The notes under the pieces: generated by a model
What the model saw: only the letters and a program-made list of their open reading frames with translations
Database searches by the model: none
Told to the model about the DNA's origin: nothing
Assembly (NCBI GenBank): GCA_030697205.1
Contig: JAUYQP010000047.1
Location: 1 to 64,000, forward strand
Direction: 5' to 3'
Source of the DNA: Mycobacteriales bacterium
GTDB lineage: Bacteria; Actinomycetota; Actinomycetes; Mycobacteriales; SCTD01
DNA: 64,000 bases
Position numbers and translations under genes: made by a program
Part shown: in pieces, positions 1 to 8,739 of the stretch
Layout of the letters: each line of letters starts with the position of its first letter
Position numbering within the stretch: the first letter of the stretch is position 1

Positions 1-67
1 GGCCGCCGTTCGAGATGTCGTCGTCCGAGGTGGTCACAGCGGCCTTCGCAAGCGTCGGTGCCTTCAT
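1..67 (-). CDS. 5' end of an unknown gene (partial)
   Basis: An ATG at 67-65 is preceded on the minus strand by AGGAG eight bases upstream, a textbook ribosome binding site. The frame is open to the window edge and reads MKAPTLAKAAVTTSDDDISNGG. Only 22 residues are visible, with no recognisable motif, so no function is offered. The strong ribosome binding site is the main reason to believe it is real. Confidence 0.55.
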   Translation of the reverse strand, partial: MKAPTLAKAAVTTSDDDISNGG

Positions 68-117
68 CGTGCAGTCTCCTGTCCGAGGCGTCAGCCCCAG
101 CGTCGGACCTCAGCGAC

Positions 118-141
118 TTACACAGACGATCTGACACGCCC
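118..141. mobile_element. IS256-like terminal remnant
   Basis: The plus strand reads TTACACAGACGATCTGACAC and then GCCC. This resembles, from memory, the outer ends of IS256-family elements of actinobacteria. It lies exactly where similarity of the adjacent IS481 fragment stops, as expected if one element inserted into the other and was later lost. No IS256 transposase is present. Family assignment is by recall and is uncertain. Confidence 0.35.
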
Positions 142-142
142 T

Positions 143-229
143 GAACGCCGGTTCGCCCACCTCGCGGTAACGAGCCAGGAGCTCGACGAGCCCCGACGTC
201 GACACGCCGTACTCAGCGATGACCTCGGC
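143..229 (-). pseudogene. IS481-family transposase fragment (helix-turn-helix only)
   Basis: The minus frame encodes AEVIAEYGVSTSGLV followed by ELLARYREVGEPAF. This matches the N-terminal helix-turn-helix of IS481-type transposases (pattern AxVAxxYGVSxSxVYxLLARYRxxGEAAF). Only about 29 residues survive. The DDE catalytic domain is absent and the frame runs directly into the IS256-like end at 141. The fragment cannot be functional and marks a former mobile-element site next to the unknown gene at the window start. Confidence 0.55.
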
Positions 230-309
230 CGGTGGGGGGCCCCGGGAGGACGACGGCAGTGATGACCAGACGGGCTGTGGACACCCCACCAACGTCGGCA
301 CGGCTGGTT

Positions 310-345
310 CGGGACGTCCTGAGACATCAGTCCGGGATGTCCTGA
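310..345. repeat. Direct repeat CGGGAYGTCCTGA x2
   Basis: CGGGACGTCCTGA at 310-322 and CGGGATGTCCTGA at 333-345 differ by one base and are spaced 23 bp apart. They lie upstream of the IS481 fragment with respect to its strand. Short repeats of this kind are typical of the terminal region of IS481 elements, so they probably are the left end of the same decayed element. Confidence 0.45.
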
Positions 346-408
346 CGCAGCCCTCCCCTCGGACACGACGTCGCAGGCGCGACCACGCACCAGGCCCAGC
401 TGCCCGGC

Positions 409-1905
409 TCAGGCGTCGTACTCCATCCGGTTGCGGCCGCTGCTCTTCGCCCTGTACAGCGCCGCGTCAGCCCGCGCGTAGGTGTCGGCACTGTCCTCGT
501 GGGTCCGCTTGCTCGCGACACCACCACTGAAGGTCGTCGACGGGGCCGTGGCCAACCAGGCGTCTTTGATGCGGCCCAGCACCGCCTCCGCCTCGTCCCT
601 GTCGACAGCAGCGAGCACCAGCAGGAACTCCTCACCGCCCACGCGGGCGACGCTGTCGAGGTCACGCAACCCGGCACGGACGTGATGGGCGAACTGCTGG
701 AGGGTGGTGTCTCCAGCAGCGTGGCCACGTGTGTCGTTGACGGCCTTGAAGTGGTCGAGGTCCAGCACCACGACGACGTCGCCGGGCTGGAGCTCGGCCA
801 GCATCAGGTCGGCAGCGCGACGGTTGCCGACCTGGGTCAACGGATCGGTCTCCGCCTGCTCGGCGTAGTGACGCGTCGCTGCCTGAGCCCTCAGCAGGCG
901 GCGCGCGTTGCCGAGAGCGGTCCCTGCGATGTCGGCGAGCAGGCTCAGCACGTCGACGTCCGAGGGGCTGAGCTTCGCCGGCTGCGTCGTCCCCGCGTGG
1001 AGCAGCGCCACGAGATCACCTGTAGTGCGCACCGGCAAGGAGATGGTGGTCCGCACCCCGGTGTCCCTGATGACGGATCTCGCCTTGGCGTAGTCCTGGT
1101 AGTCATCGACGACGACGGGGCCGCCGCCAGTCAGGACGTCCCCAGAAGCTCCCTCCTGCATCGAGAGCGCCTGGCCGTCCAGTGCCGCGAACAGCCCCCG
1201 CCCGTGACGGGTGACGAACGCCTGGCTGTCCCGGTCGAGGAGTTCGAGGCTCGAGCCGGCGTAGCCGAGCGCGAGCACCGCATCGGCCACGGCTTCCTGG
1301 ATCTCCTCCGGGGCCAGGGCGTGCAGGGACGCGCTCACGCGACTGACGATCGTCAGCTGCTCCGCCAGCCGGTGGGTACGTCTCTGCTCCTGCTGCAGCT
1401 GCTGCTCGGCCAGCACCCGGGGAGTGATGTCGGCGACGAGGACGAAGAAGCCGTCCACCTGACCGGACTCTGCGATGTCGGGCACGTACGAGGCTTGGGA
1501 GTAGCGCACCGTCCCGGTGGGGTCGACGATCTCCCTGTCGAAGGTCTGCTCGACGCCGGATAGGGCCTTCTCCATGTACGGCAGGTTCTTGAGGAACAGC
1601 TCAGGACCCAGCAGCTCGCTGATGTGGACGCCGCGCAGCTGCTCAGGCATCTTCCCGAACCAGTCCTGGTAGGCCCGGTTGGCCATGCGGTTGCGCAAAT
1701 CGCGGTCCCAGTAGCCGATCATGGCCGGTATGTGGTCGAGCACCGTCTGCAACCACCTGCGTCCATCCGCGAGCTCCCGCAGCCGCGCGACGAGTTCACC
1801 CGGTGACACACCGTCGAGCCATCCGTCGCCAGTTGTGCGGGGGGCAGGAGGGAACCCCTCGGTGACGACACGGGGGGACGCCGGCACGACTCGCTCCACA
1901 CCCAC
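409..1905 (-). CDS. PAS-GAF-GGDEF diguanylate cyclase
   Basis: A 498-residue soluble protein predicted to make cyclic-di-GMP from two GTP. The order is a PAS sensor (about residues 48-165, with DHIPAMIGYWDRDLRNR), a Gln/Arg-rich linker, a GAF domain (about 185-335) and a GGDEF domain (about 345-498). The active-site loop is GGEEF near residue 425. An inhibitory I-site, RDLD, lies exactly five residues before it, so product feedback is expected. LDLDHFKAVND supplies the metal/substrate region. There are no membrane segments, so the signal is probably cytosolic (redox, light or ligand). The start is a GTG without a clear ribosome binding site, so the N-terminal 20-30 residues are uncertain. It stands alone and is not overlapped by its neighbours. 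Confidence 0.9.
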   Translation of the reverse strand: MGVERVVPASPRVVTEGFPPAPRTTGDGWLDGVSPGELVARLRELADGRRWLQTVLDHIPAMIGYWDRDLRNRMANRAYQDWFGKMPEQLRGVHISELLGPELFLKNLPYMEKALSGVEQTFDREIVDPTGTVRYSQASYVPDIAESGQVDGFFVLVADITPRVLAEQQLQQEQRRTHRLAEQLTIVSRVSASLHALAPEEIQEAVADAVLALGYAGSSLELLDRDSQAFVTRHGRGLFAALDGQALSMQEGASGDVLTGGGPVVVDDYQDYAKARSVIRDTGVRTTISLPVRTTGDLVALLHAGTTQPAKLSPSDVDVLSLLADIAGTALGNARRLLRAQAATRHYAEQAETDPLTQVGNRRAADLMLAELQPGDVVVVLDLDHFKAVNDTRGHAAGDTTLQQFAHHVRAGLRDLDSVARVGGEEFLLVLAAVDRDEAEAVLGRIKDAWLATAPSTTFSGGVASKRTHEDSADTYARADAALYRAKSSGRNRMEYDA

Positions 1906-2097
1906 AGCATCGGATGACGCCCTGTCGACGGCGATAGCACGAGGTGACTACTGGACCAAGGGGCGCGTCGGCGCGACAGCGGCAGCACCGGGCGCTGCGA
2001 CGACAACCCGGCCGCTCGCCGCTCGACCTGAAGATCCGCGACGACGACCTCGCCGCGGGCGCCGAGAAGCAGGGCCCGGGGTGAGTGCGGACCCGCG

Positions 2098-3522
2098 CTA
2101 CCAGGCAATGCGGACCTGCGGGTCGGGCAGGTCGGCGAGCCCGCTCAGCGACGCCAGCCGGGCCAGGCCGGGAGCCGCGTGGCGTTGCAGCCGCGCCAGC
2201 GCATCGTCGAGGTCGGGGCCGCTCGGCTCCTGCGGGGAGATGCGCGCGGGGTTCAGCGCGACGCCGTGCGACCACGCCAGCACGTCGGGTTCGGCGCCGA
2301 AGGAGGCGGCGGCCCGCGCTCCCAGGACGGTCATGTGGGCCCACCCCTCGAGCGAGTCACCGAAGGGCGTAGGCGGGCAGAGGGCGTTCTTGTCGGCGTC
2401 GTCGGCCCGGGTCGCCTCGACGTAGCCGGCGAGCGCGGCACCGAAGCACGGGAAGCCGCTGCGGATCGGCTGCAGCGTGATCGCCGCGGGCCCCCAGATC
2501 GGCACCCGGGGTGGGTAGCGCAGACCCGGAGCTGCGCAGTGCACGACGACCGCGTCCCGCGCGACGGCGACCGACCCCTCGTCGAGGTCCAGGTGCCCGG
2601 GTCGGACACGTCGGAGGTGACCGCGCCGGACCACGTGCTCGACCGTGCGCAGGCGCTCGAGCTCCCACGTGGCGAGGGTCGGCGTCTTGCCCATGGTCGG
2701 TGTGACCGATGGGTCGATGCGGAGCATGGAGCCGCGCTCCTCGAGCTCGAGGAACAGCTGGTCCAGGCTCTCGGCAGTGCCAGCTGCCTCCAACGTGTCG
2801 GCGACCATGCCCAGGAACACCGCGGGGGCCGGCTGGACGACCGCGCGGTTGAGCATCCACGGGTCGCGCGGGCGCACCCAGCACACGGCACCCGGGTCGA
2901 CGCCCTGCCCGAGCAACCACACCACCGCGTCGGTGGCGGTCTTGCCCGACCCGACGACGACGAAACGCGAGGGCGGCTCCTCCAGCTCGACGAGGCCGTT
3001 CACCGTGACCACACGCGCTGCGTCGTCGACCTCGAAGGGCGCGGCCGTACGCGCAGGGATCGACGGAGCCAGGTAGCGCGCGTCCACGACCCGGCAGCCC
3101 TCAGGCACCTCGTACACCCGGCCCGAGACCCGCGAGACGAACCTGCGCCCGCCGACGTAGTCGCAGCCGGGGAACCACTCGACCCGGTCGGACGGTTGCA
3201 GGCGCTCAGCGAGGAGCTGCGCGTAGTAGGCACAGATCTCCGACACGCTCGCGCGCTCGTGCAGACCCGCCTCCGGACCCCGCTCCTGCACGCGGTTCGC
3301 GCCGAGCAAGGTCGACCCGACACCGTAGAAGGCCGAGGCCTGGTGGAGGCGGACGAAGGGGTAGGCGTCGAGCCAGTGGCCCCCGACACCCGGGCGACGG
3401 TCGACGAGCGCCACCCGCACGTCGGTGTGCTCGACGAGGGCGTCCACGAACGCCATCCCCGTCGCGCCCGCACCGACGACCAGGTAGTCAGCCGCCACCG
3501 CGTGGGTCACGCCCACAGCCAA
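2098..3522 (-). CDS. FAD/NAD(P)-binding oxidoreductase, monooxygenase-like
   Basis: About 470 residues. The N-terminus is a Rossmann dinucleotide fold with GAGATGMAFVDAL and VALVDRRPGVGGHW, as in flavin-containing monooxygenases and related FAD oxidoreductases. A second nucleotide-binding segment, VVVGSGKTATDAV, appears near residue 190, as expected for NADPH. The substrate is unknown. The longest frame starts with TTG at 3522, but GTG codons at 3516, 3510 and about 3498 are alternatives, and none has a strong ribosome binding site. The last would put the start six residues before the first beta strand. It lies downstream of the DUF2157-like gene on the same strand with a gap of about 57 bp and could be co-transcribed. 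Confidence 0.8.
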   Translation of the reverse strand: MAVGVTHAVAADYLVVGAGATGMAFVDALVEHTDVRVALVDRRPGVGGHWLDAYPFVRLHQASAFYGVGSTLLGANRVQERGPEAGLHERASVSEICAYYAQLLAERLQPSDRVEWFPGCDYVGGRRFVSRVSGRVYEVPEGCRVVDARYLAPSIPARTAAPFEVDDAARVVTVNGLVELEEPPSRFVVVGSGKTATDAVVWLLGQGVDPGAVCWVRPRDPWMLNRAVVQPAPAVFLGMVADTLEAAGTAESLDQLFLELEERGSMLRIDPSVTPTMGKTPTLATWELERLRTVEHVVRRGHLRRVRPGHLDLDEGSVAVARDAVVVHCAAPGLRYPPRVPIWGPAAITLQPIRSGFPCFGAALAGYVEATRADDADKNALCPPTPFGDSLEGWAHMTVLGARAAASFGAEPDVLAWSHGVALNPARISPQEPSGPDLDDALARLQRHAAPGLARLASLSGLADLPDPQVRIAW

Positions 3523-3579
3523 GCACCGCAGTCCCCGCCCTGGCCACCTCCGCGAGAGTGAAGCCGGCCAGGGCCGTCG

Positions 3580-4551
3580 TCACCCCGGCCCAGCCGTACC
3601 GTGCCGCAGGGTCCGCAACGCCGCGAGGACGAGCAGCGTCCCGGCGAGCAGCAGTGCCAGCGGTGCGGCGACCGCGCCGGGGAACCAGCTCATCAGCACC
3701 CCCGGGAAGACGATGAACATGCCGACCGCGCCGACCGCCAGCAGCGCGAGGTCGGCCATCCGCAGCGCGAGCCCGACGAGGGCGAGCACCGCGACCAGCG
3801 CCACGACCCGGCCCCAGTCGGCCATCTGCACGGTCGCGGCCCCGAGGGCGACCCCCACGGCCCCGAGCACGAGCACGAAGCGACGGGGAGCGAGCATGTC
3901 TCGCACCCCGAGGTAGAGCCAGCCGGCCCCGACGGCGAGGATCCCGAGGGCGGGTAAGCCGTCGCCCGACGGTCCGGACGGTGCGACCCGGGCCAACGCG
4001 GCGGCACCCGTGGCCGCCAGCCCGACGAAGGCAACGGCCTGCTGGAGCGGGCTTCGCAGCAGCCACCAGAGCACAGCGGAGTACGCCGTTACCCCCGTGG
4101 CCACGACCAGCGCGGTGTCGGCGTCCCGGGTGTCCAGCACCTCGACGGCGAACAGGCCCAACAGGAACGCGACGGTCGCTGCGGACAGTCCCCAGGCGGC
4201 GGAGTGCAGCCGTCCCGCGGCCGTGCCGAGCCCCACGGGCAACGCCGCCCCGAGCCCGAGCAGCAGGCCCGCCGCCGCTGCGGTCAGCCCGAGACGGGCC
4301 CACAGCGCCAGGTCCGCCCACAGCTGCGCCGTCAGCAGCAGCCCGGCCACGACGACCAGGACTCCGCCGACGTAGCCGAGGGCCTCGGTGAGCATCGGTG
4401 CGCGACCGGTGCGTCCACCGGCGGCGAGGGCGGCCTGCTCGTCGGCGACGATCTGCGAGGCCTGCGCCGGGCTGATCAGCCCGTGCTCCACCCACCGTTC
4501 GAGGTGCTCGTCGAGGTCGTCCAGCTGCCTGACCGCGTGATCGGTGCTCAT
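3580..4551 (-). CDS. DUF2157-like multi-pass membrane protein
   Basis: 323 residues from the ATG at 4551. The first 60 residues are soluble and contain LERWVEHGLISPAQASQIV, the helix-rich opening typical of DUF2157 proteins. The rest is a run of about nine to ten hydrophobic helices rich in Ala, Leu and Gly (for example ALGYVGGVLVVVAGLLLTA). No catalytic motif is visible. The family has no firm function; it is a cytoplasmic-membrane protein. A longer open frame exists upstream of the ATG but has poor amino-acid composition and runs into the divergent gene at 4685. The 133 bp between the two starts must hold both promoters. Confidence 0.75.
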   Translation of the reverse strand: MSTDHAVRQLDDLDEHLERWVEHGLISPAQASQIVADEQAALAAGGRTGRAPMLTEALGYVGGVLVVVAGLLLTAQLWADLALWARLGLTAAAAGLLLGLGAALPVGLGTAAGRLHSAAWGLSAATVAFLLGLFAVEVLDTRDADTALVVATGVTAYSAVLWWLLRSPLQQAVAFVGLAATGAAALARVAPSGPSGDGLPALGILAVGAGWLYLGVRDMLAPRRFVLVLGAVGVALGAATVQMADWGRVVALVAVLALVGLALRMADLALLAVGAVGMFIVFPGVLMSWFPGAVAAPLALLLAGTLLVLAALRTLRHGTAGPG

Positions 4552-4684
4552 GTCGCGACGATGGGCGGCGGCGTCCTTGCAGGCCAGGGTCCAAGGTCCC
4601 TCCGCGACGGCCCGTCTGTCCTGACAGCTGTCGTCGTCCACAGGCCCCCGCGATGTCGGCAGCCGCGTGCGGTAGCAAGAGCGG

Positions 4685-5242
4685 ATGACCGTGACCGCGC
4701 TCCGCTTCACCCGCACCGCCCGCGAGGGCGAGGCGACCCCCGAGGCCGCCCTCAAGCTCGTCCTGTCGACCGAGCCCGTCGTGCTGCCCGCCGAGATCGG
4801 GTACGACGAGAGGTGGGTGTGGGTCGGCCCTGACGGCGAGCGGGAGCCGCTCGAGGTGGTCGCGGTGTCGGTCGGCGACGACCTCGTCGTCGTGAGTGCC
4901 TCCCCGCGGATCCGCGGGGAGGAGCGCCCGGCGGGGCTCGCCTCCCCGCCGCGAGACCCTTTGCTGGCCCAGGACCTCTACCGAGGCGACGACGTCGACC
5001 TCGACGTCGAGGTCCTGCGCGACTCGCGCGGCAAGCGGTACAACGAGCGGCGCGCGCGCAACCTCAGCAACCAGACGCTGCGCGGGCTGCGCGAGAAGGG
5101 CGTGCCCGACGGCACCCGCGTCAGCCTCACCGTCGTGCTCCCCGCAGAGCTCCACGACCGGGTCGGCGACGCGGCGCGCACCCGCGGGGTGACGGTCGCG
5201 CAGGTCGTGCGCGACGCCCTCACCGCGCAGCTCGGCGGCTGA
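4685..5242 (+). CDS. Hypothetical protein with C-terminal ribbon-helix-helix-like domain
   Basis: 185 residues. The last about 45 residues (VSLTVVLPAELHDRV, then GVTVAQVVRDALTAQL) have the strand-helix-helix pattern of CopG/Arc-type DNA-binding domains, with the helix turn before the second amphipathic helix. Residues 1-140 are acidic, beta-rich and unrecognised. A basic stretch, RRARNLSNQTLRGLR, precedes the RHH part. If the C-terminus binds DNA, the protein is likely a dimeric repressor. Its divergent neighbour at 4551 would be the obvious target, but that is only inferred from position. A strong stem-loop follows the stop. Confidence 0.7.
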   Translation: MTVTALRFTRTAREGEATPEAALKLVLSTEPVVLPAEIGYDERWVWVGPDGEREPLEVVAVSVGDDLVVVSASPRIRGEERPAGLASPPRDPLLAQDLYRGDDVDLDVEVLRDSRGKRYNERRARNLSNQTLRGLREKGVPDGTRVSLTVVLPAELHDRVGDAARTRGVTVAQVVRDALTAQLGG

Positions 5243-5254
5243 GACGGCACCCCC

Positions 5255-5291
5255 TCCCGCACCGCCTCCCCCCACGAGGGAGCGTGCGGGA
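5255..5291 (+). terminator. Stem-loop after the RHH gene
   Basis: TCCCGCAC at 5255-5262 pairs with GTGCGGGA at 5284-5291, with an inner CTCCC/GGGAG stem. It starts 12 bases after the stop at 5242. There is no T-tract, which is common for intrinsic terminators in high-GC actinobacteria. The rest of the gap to the next gene (5292-5510) shows no further structure. Confidence 0.6.
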
Positions 5292-5510
5292 TAGAGTCGT
5301 GATCGCTACCGGGTGTGCCCTCACCGACGCGACAGCGCGCAGTCAGAGCTGCTGAGCGCTCGTCGTCAGGGCCGTCCCCTCGAGCACCCGCCCGCGGACG
5401 TCGACGACGCCCCGGGCCGGACGTGCCGCGCGGGGCGTGAGGCCTCCGGCGCGGCCGCCGGTCGCGTCCTCGACGGTGGTGACGGCACGACCGGCACACA
5501 GGGAGACGGC

Positions 5511-7643
5511 GTGGCAGAGCGCGGCGGGCGACAGCCCGGCAACCGGCCTGCCCAGCGCCAGCAGCCGCGCCGGCCCGCGCGCCGCGAGGAGGGCGTCCTG
5601 CCCGTTGTCGAGCGGGCCGTCCGCGAGGTCGAGTTCGCCGTCCAGCGGGGCAAGGTCCGCCCGGCGATCCGCGCGCAGTTCCAGGTCGTGGCGCTGCTGG
5701 TCCGCGAGGAACGAGCCCGCGTCAAGACCGACGCGAGCCTCACGGAGTTCAAGCGCAACGGTGCGATGAAGCGCATCGAGGCGATCGGCACCGCGATGGC
5801 GAAGTGCGCCGCCCGCGACACCTCGCTCTACGCCCTGCTCGCCGAGGACGCCGAGCTCGTCGAGGGCGCTCGCGCCCTGCTGCGCGAGCTGCGCGAGGCA
5901 GCCGGCCTCGAGGCCGCCCCTCCCCCGGCAGAGGCGGGCTCCGCGACGGTGCAGCCCCGGCAGGAGCGTCGCGTCGTACCCCAGTCGGTGATCTCGCGAC
6001 AGCTGGCCAACCCCTTCCTCGAGCCCGACTTCTCAGGTGCCCCGTCCAAGCAGACCCGGCCGCGGCTGCTCGCCAACTGGGAGCTGCTGCAGCCGCTGCT
6101 GCGCGCCTTCGAGAACCCCGGCGGCGGCGCGTCGTCGTGCATGCCGCTGCCGGCTCCGAAGTCGCTGCTGGCCGCGGGCGGTCGCGAGCTCATGCCACAC
6201 CAGGCGCAGGTCATCCAGGCCGCCGCCGGAGGGCACCGGACCTTCCTGCTGGCCGACGAGCCCGGTCTCGGCAAGACCGCGCAGGCGCTGCTGTCCGCGC
6301 AGGCGGCCAACGCCTTCCCGCTGCTGGTCGTCGTCCCCAACGTCGTGAAGACCAACTGGGCGCGCGAGGCCGGCATCTGGACGCCGACCCACCCAGCGAC
6401 CGTCGTGCACGGAGACGGCGACAGCGTCGACGGCTTCTCCGACATCGTCGTCGTCAACTACGAGGTCCTCGACCGCCACGTCGGCTGGCTCGGCTCCCTC
6501 GGCTTCCGCGGCATGGTCGTCGACGAGGCCCACTTCATCAAGAACAAGACCTCGCAGCGGTCGCGCCACGTCCTCGAGCTGTCGCAGCGGCTCCGCTCGC
6601 GCACGGTGCGCCCGCTGCTGATGGCGCTCACCGGCACGCCGCTCATCAACGACATCGAGGACTTCCTCGCGATCTGGGAGTTCCTCGGCTGGATCGGTGA
6701 CACGGAGCCGGGCCCGGCGCTGATGGAGAAGCTCGAGGCCAACGAGCTCACCCCCGTCGACCCCGGCTTCCACCCGCTGGCCCGCCAGGCCGTCATCGAC
6801 CTCGGCATCGTGCGCCGTCGCAAGGTCGACGTCGCTGCCGACATCCCGGCCCGCCGCATCGCCGACCTCCCGGTCGAGCTCGACGGCGCCCTGGGTCGGT
6901 CGATCCGCGACGCCGAGCGCGTCCTCGCGCGTCGGATGATGAAGCGCTACGACAGCGCGCTGGAGGCCCGCGACGCCGGCGTCACCGTCGAGGGCATCGA
7001 CCATGAGCTGGTCCGGAAGGTCGCCGGCTGGGAGCGGCAGGACACCGACGAGTCGACCGGCGGCGAGAACGTCTTCACGATGATGCGCCGCATCGGCCAG
7101 GCCAAGGCCGGGCTCGCCGCCGACTACGCCGCGCAGCTCGCCCGCAGCGTCGGCAAGGTCGTCTTCTTCGCCAAGCACATCGACGTCATGGACACCGCCG
7201 AGGCCGCCTTCGCCCAGCAGGGGCTGCGCTACTCCTCCATCCGCGGAGACCAGACGCCTAAGGCCCGCCAGCTCGCGATCGACTCCTTCGTCAACGACCC
7301 CGAGGTCGCCGTCGTGGTCTGCTCGCTGACCGCCGCGGGCGTCGGGCTCAACCTGCAGGTGTCGTCCAACGTCGTGCTGTCGGAGCTGTCGTGGACCGAC
7401 GCCGAGCAGACCCAGGCCATCGACCGCGTGCACCGCATCGGCCAGGACGCCCCGGTCACCGCGTGGCGCATCATCGCCGCGCAGACCATCGACGCGAAGG
7501 TCGCGGAGCTCATCGACAGCAAGGCCGGCCTGGCCGCCCGCGCGCTCGACGGCTCCGACGAGGAGGTCTCGTCGTCGGTGGACGTGCAGCTCGAGGCCCT
7601 CGTCGGCCTGCTCACCGACGCCCTGCGCGAGCGCGGGCTCTAG
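5511..7643 (+). CDS. SNF2-family DEAD/H helicase-like ATPase
   Basis: About 710 residues from GTG 5511, chosen because GGGAG lies five bases upstream; the frame extends further but with poor composition. The N-terminal 150 residues are basic and helical (VKTDASLTEFKRNGAMKRIEA). The ATPase half has a Walker A of LADEPGLGKTAQ, a Walker B/DEAH of VVDEAHFIKN and a motif III of LTGTPL. The C-terminal RecA domain shows SLTAAGVGLNLQ and QAIDRVHRIGQD (motif VI). This is the SNF2 signature, as in SMARCAL1/RapA-type DNA translocases. The likely role is ATP-driven remodelling of DNA or protein-DNA complexes in repair or restart; the exact substrate is unknown. It is a single gene followed 10 bp later by the DUF2277 gene. 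Confidence 0.85.
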   Translation: MAERGGRQPGNRPAQRQQPRRPARREEGVLPVVERAVREVEFAVQRGKVRPAIRAQFQVVALLVREERARVKTDASLTEFKRNGAMKRIEAIGTAMAKCAARDTSLYALLAEDAELVEGARALLRELREAAGLEAAPPPAEAGSATVQPRQERRVVPQSVISRQLANPFLEPDFSGAPSKQTRPRLLANWELLQPLLRAFENPGGGASSCMPLPAPKSLLAAGGRELMPHQAQVIQAAAGGHRTFLLADEPGLGKTAQALLSAQAANAFPLLVVVPNVVKTNWAREAGIWTPTHPATVVHGDGDSVDGFSDIVVVNYEVLDRHVGWLGSLGFRGMVVDEAHFIKNKTSQRSRHVLELSQRLRSRTVRPLLMALTGTPLINDIEDFLAIWEFLGWIGDTEPGPALMEKLEANELTPVDPGFHPLARQAVIDLGIVRRRKVDVAADIPARRIADLPVELDGALGRSIRDAERVLARRMMKRYDSALEARDAGVTVEGIDHELVRKVAGWERQDTDESTGGENVFTMMRRIGQAKAGLAADYAAQLARSVGKVVFFAKHIDVMDTAEAAFAQQGLRYSSIRGDQTPKARQLAIDSFVNDPEVAVVVCSLTAAGVGLNLQVSSNVVLSELSWTDAEQTQAIDRVHRIGQDAPVTAWRIIAAQTIDAKVAELIDSKAGLAARALDGSDEEVSSSVDVQLEALVGLLTDALRERGL

Positions 7644-7653
7644 CCTCGGCGGC

Positions 7654-7923
7654 ATGTGCCGCAGCATCAAACCGCTCAACAACTTCGCGCCCCCGGCGAC
7701 CGAGGACGAGATCCGGGCCGCTGCCCTGCAGTACGTCCGCAAGATCAGTGGTGCCACGCACCCGTCGTCGGTGAACGCCGCCGCGGTCGAGCAGGCGGTC
7801 GAGCTCGTTGCGCAGGCCTCCGCGGAGCTGCTCGACCGGCTCGTGACGACCGCCCCCGCCAAGCACCGTGAGGTCGAGGCCGCGAAGGCGCGGGCGCGGG
7901 CGGAGCAGCGCTACGGCTCCTGA
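7654..7923 (+). CDS. DUF2277 family protein
   Basis: 89 residues beginning MCRSIKPLNNFAPPATEDEI. The invariant MCRSIK opening, the PPAT..EI segment and AALQYVRKISG match the small DUF2277 family found across actinobacteria. There is no catalytic motif and no membrane segment, and the family function is unknown. It starts 10 bp after the helicase stop, so the two are probably co-transcribed. Its 3' end overlaps the convergent rhodanese gene by 13 bp. Confidence 0.85.
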   Translation: MCRSIKPLNNFAPPATEDEIRAAALQYVRKISGATHPSSVNAAAVEQAVELVAQASAELLDRLVTTAPAKHREVEAAKARARAEQRYGS

Positions 7924-8303
7924 GCGCCTGCGCGGCGCAGCGGGCGACCTTCCGCCGTCCAGGCCCGCAGCCCACCGGCGAGGTGGGCCACGTCCGTGCG
8001 ACCGAGGGCCTGCAACGCCGCTGCTGCCAGGGCGGAGCGGTCTCCCGCCGCGCTGCACAGCACGAGCCGGCGACCTGGACGCAGGTCGGGGTGGCCGCGC
8101 GCCTCGACCCCGTCGGCAAGGAACTCCAGCAGGCCGCGTGGGACCGCCACTGCCCCGGGGAGCGTGCCCCGTGCCACCTCGGCCGGCTCGCGCACGTCGA
8201 CGACGACGGCGTCGCCGCGCGCGAGCTCGGCCGCGAGCTCGGTGGGGCTGAGGTTCTCCAGGCCCGCGCGCGCCGAGATGACCAGCGCGCGCAGCGGGGT
8301 CAC
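7911..8303 (-). CDS. Rhodanese-like sulfurtransferase
   Basis: 130 residues from a GTG at 8303 that overlaps the stop of the cupin gene (GTGA), so translation is coupled. The rhodanese fold is shown by VVVDVREPAEVARGTLPGA (CH2A motif). The catalytic loop is CSAAGDRS with the persulfide cysteine near residue 87, followed by LAGGLRAW, the usual C-terminal signature. A single-domain rhodanese like this transfers sulfane sulfur to an unidentified acceptor in the cytosol. Its partner is presumably the cupin encoded immediately upstream. Confidence 0.85.
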   Translation of the reverse strand: MTPLRALVISARAGLENLSPTELAAELARGDAVVVDVREPAEVARGTLPGAVAVPRGLLEFLADGVEARGHPDLRPGRRLVLCSAAGDRSALAAAALQALGRTDVAHLAGGLRAWTAEGRPLRRAGAQEP

Positions 8304-8665
8304 CCCGCGGCACCCTGGATGTGGGCGACCACGGGGTTGAACTCGTCGGTCGGGGAGAAGTCGACGTACTCCACGTCCTCGAGCGCCACGGGCACGTGGC
8401 CCGGGGCCCAGTAGACGGCGTCGCCGGCCTGGAAGACCTTGTCGCCGGACGGGCTGCGCATCTGCAGGCGGCCCTTGAGCAGGTAGCCCCAGTGGGGGCA
8501 CTGGCAGGCGTCGCCCGGCAGGCCGACCAGGGCCGGTCCGAGGTCGGCGCCCTGGGGCAGCCGGATGAACGACGTGGACATGCCACCGCCGATCTCCTGG
8601 AGGCGGACCTCGACGCCGTTGCCCTCGATGACGATCGGGACGTCGTGACGTGCGACTGCGTGCAT
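8300..8665 (-). CDS. Small cupin-domain protein
   Basis: 121 residues from the ATG at 8665, preceded on the minus strand by AAGGAG eight bases upstream. The central region CQCPHWGYLLKGRLQMR, then GDAVYWAPGHVPVALED, follows the two-motif beta-barrel cupin pattern, though motif 1 keeps only one of the usual two histidines and contains two Cys. A role as a metal-dependent dioxygenase or sensor is possible but unproven. It sits in an operon with the rhodanese (4-base overlap) and 74 bp downstream of the BTAD regulator, which may control it. Confidence 0.75.
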   Translation of the reverse strand: MHAVARHDVPIVIEGNGVEVRLQEIGGGMSTSFIRLPQGADLGPALVGLPGDACQCPHWGYLLKGRLQMRSPSGDKVFQAGDAVYWAPGHVPVALEDVEYVDFSPTDEFNPVVAHIQGAAG

Positions 8666-8739
8666 GGCTGGTGCTCCTTCGCGTGAGGTGGACCGTGCGA
8701 AGCGAGGGTGTCGGCCGGGCGTTCCCGGAACGTTCCCGG

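Noticed and set aside
3488-5275. 595-codon minus frame spanning the DUF2157-like gene and the RHH gene
   Set aside because: It runs antisense through a gene with a good protein sequence and contains no family motif.
6033-7862. 609-codon minus-strand frame opposite the SNF2 helicase
   Set aside because: Shadow of a gene with all SNF2 motifs on the plus strand.
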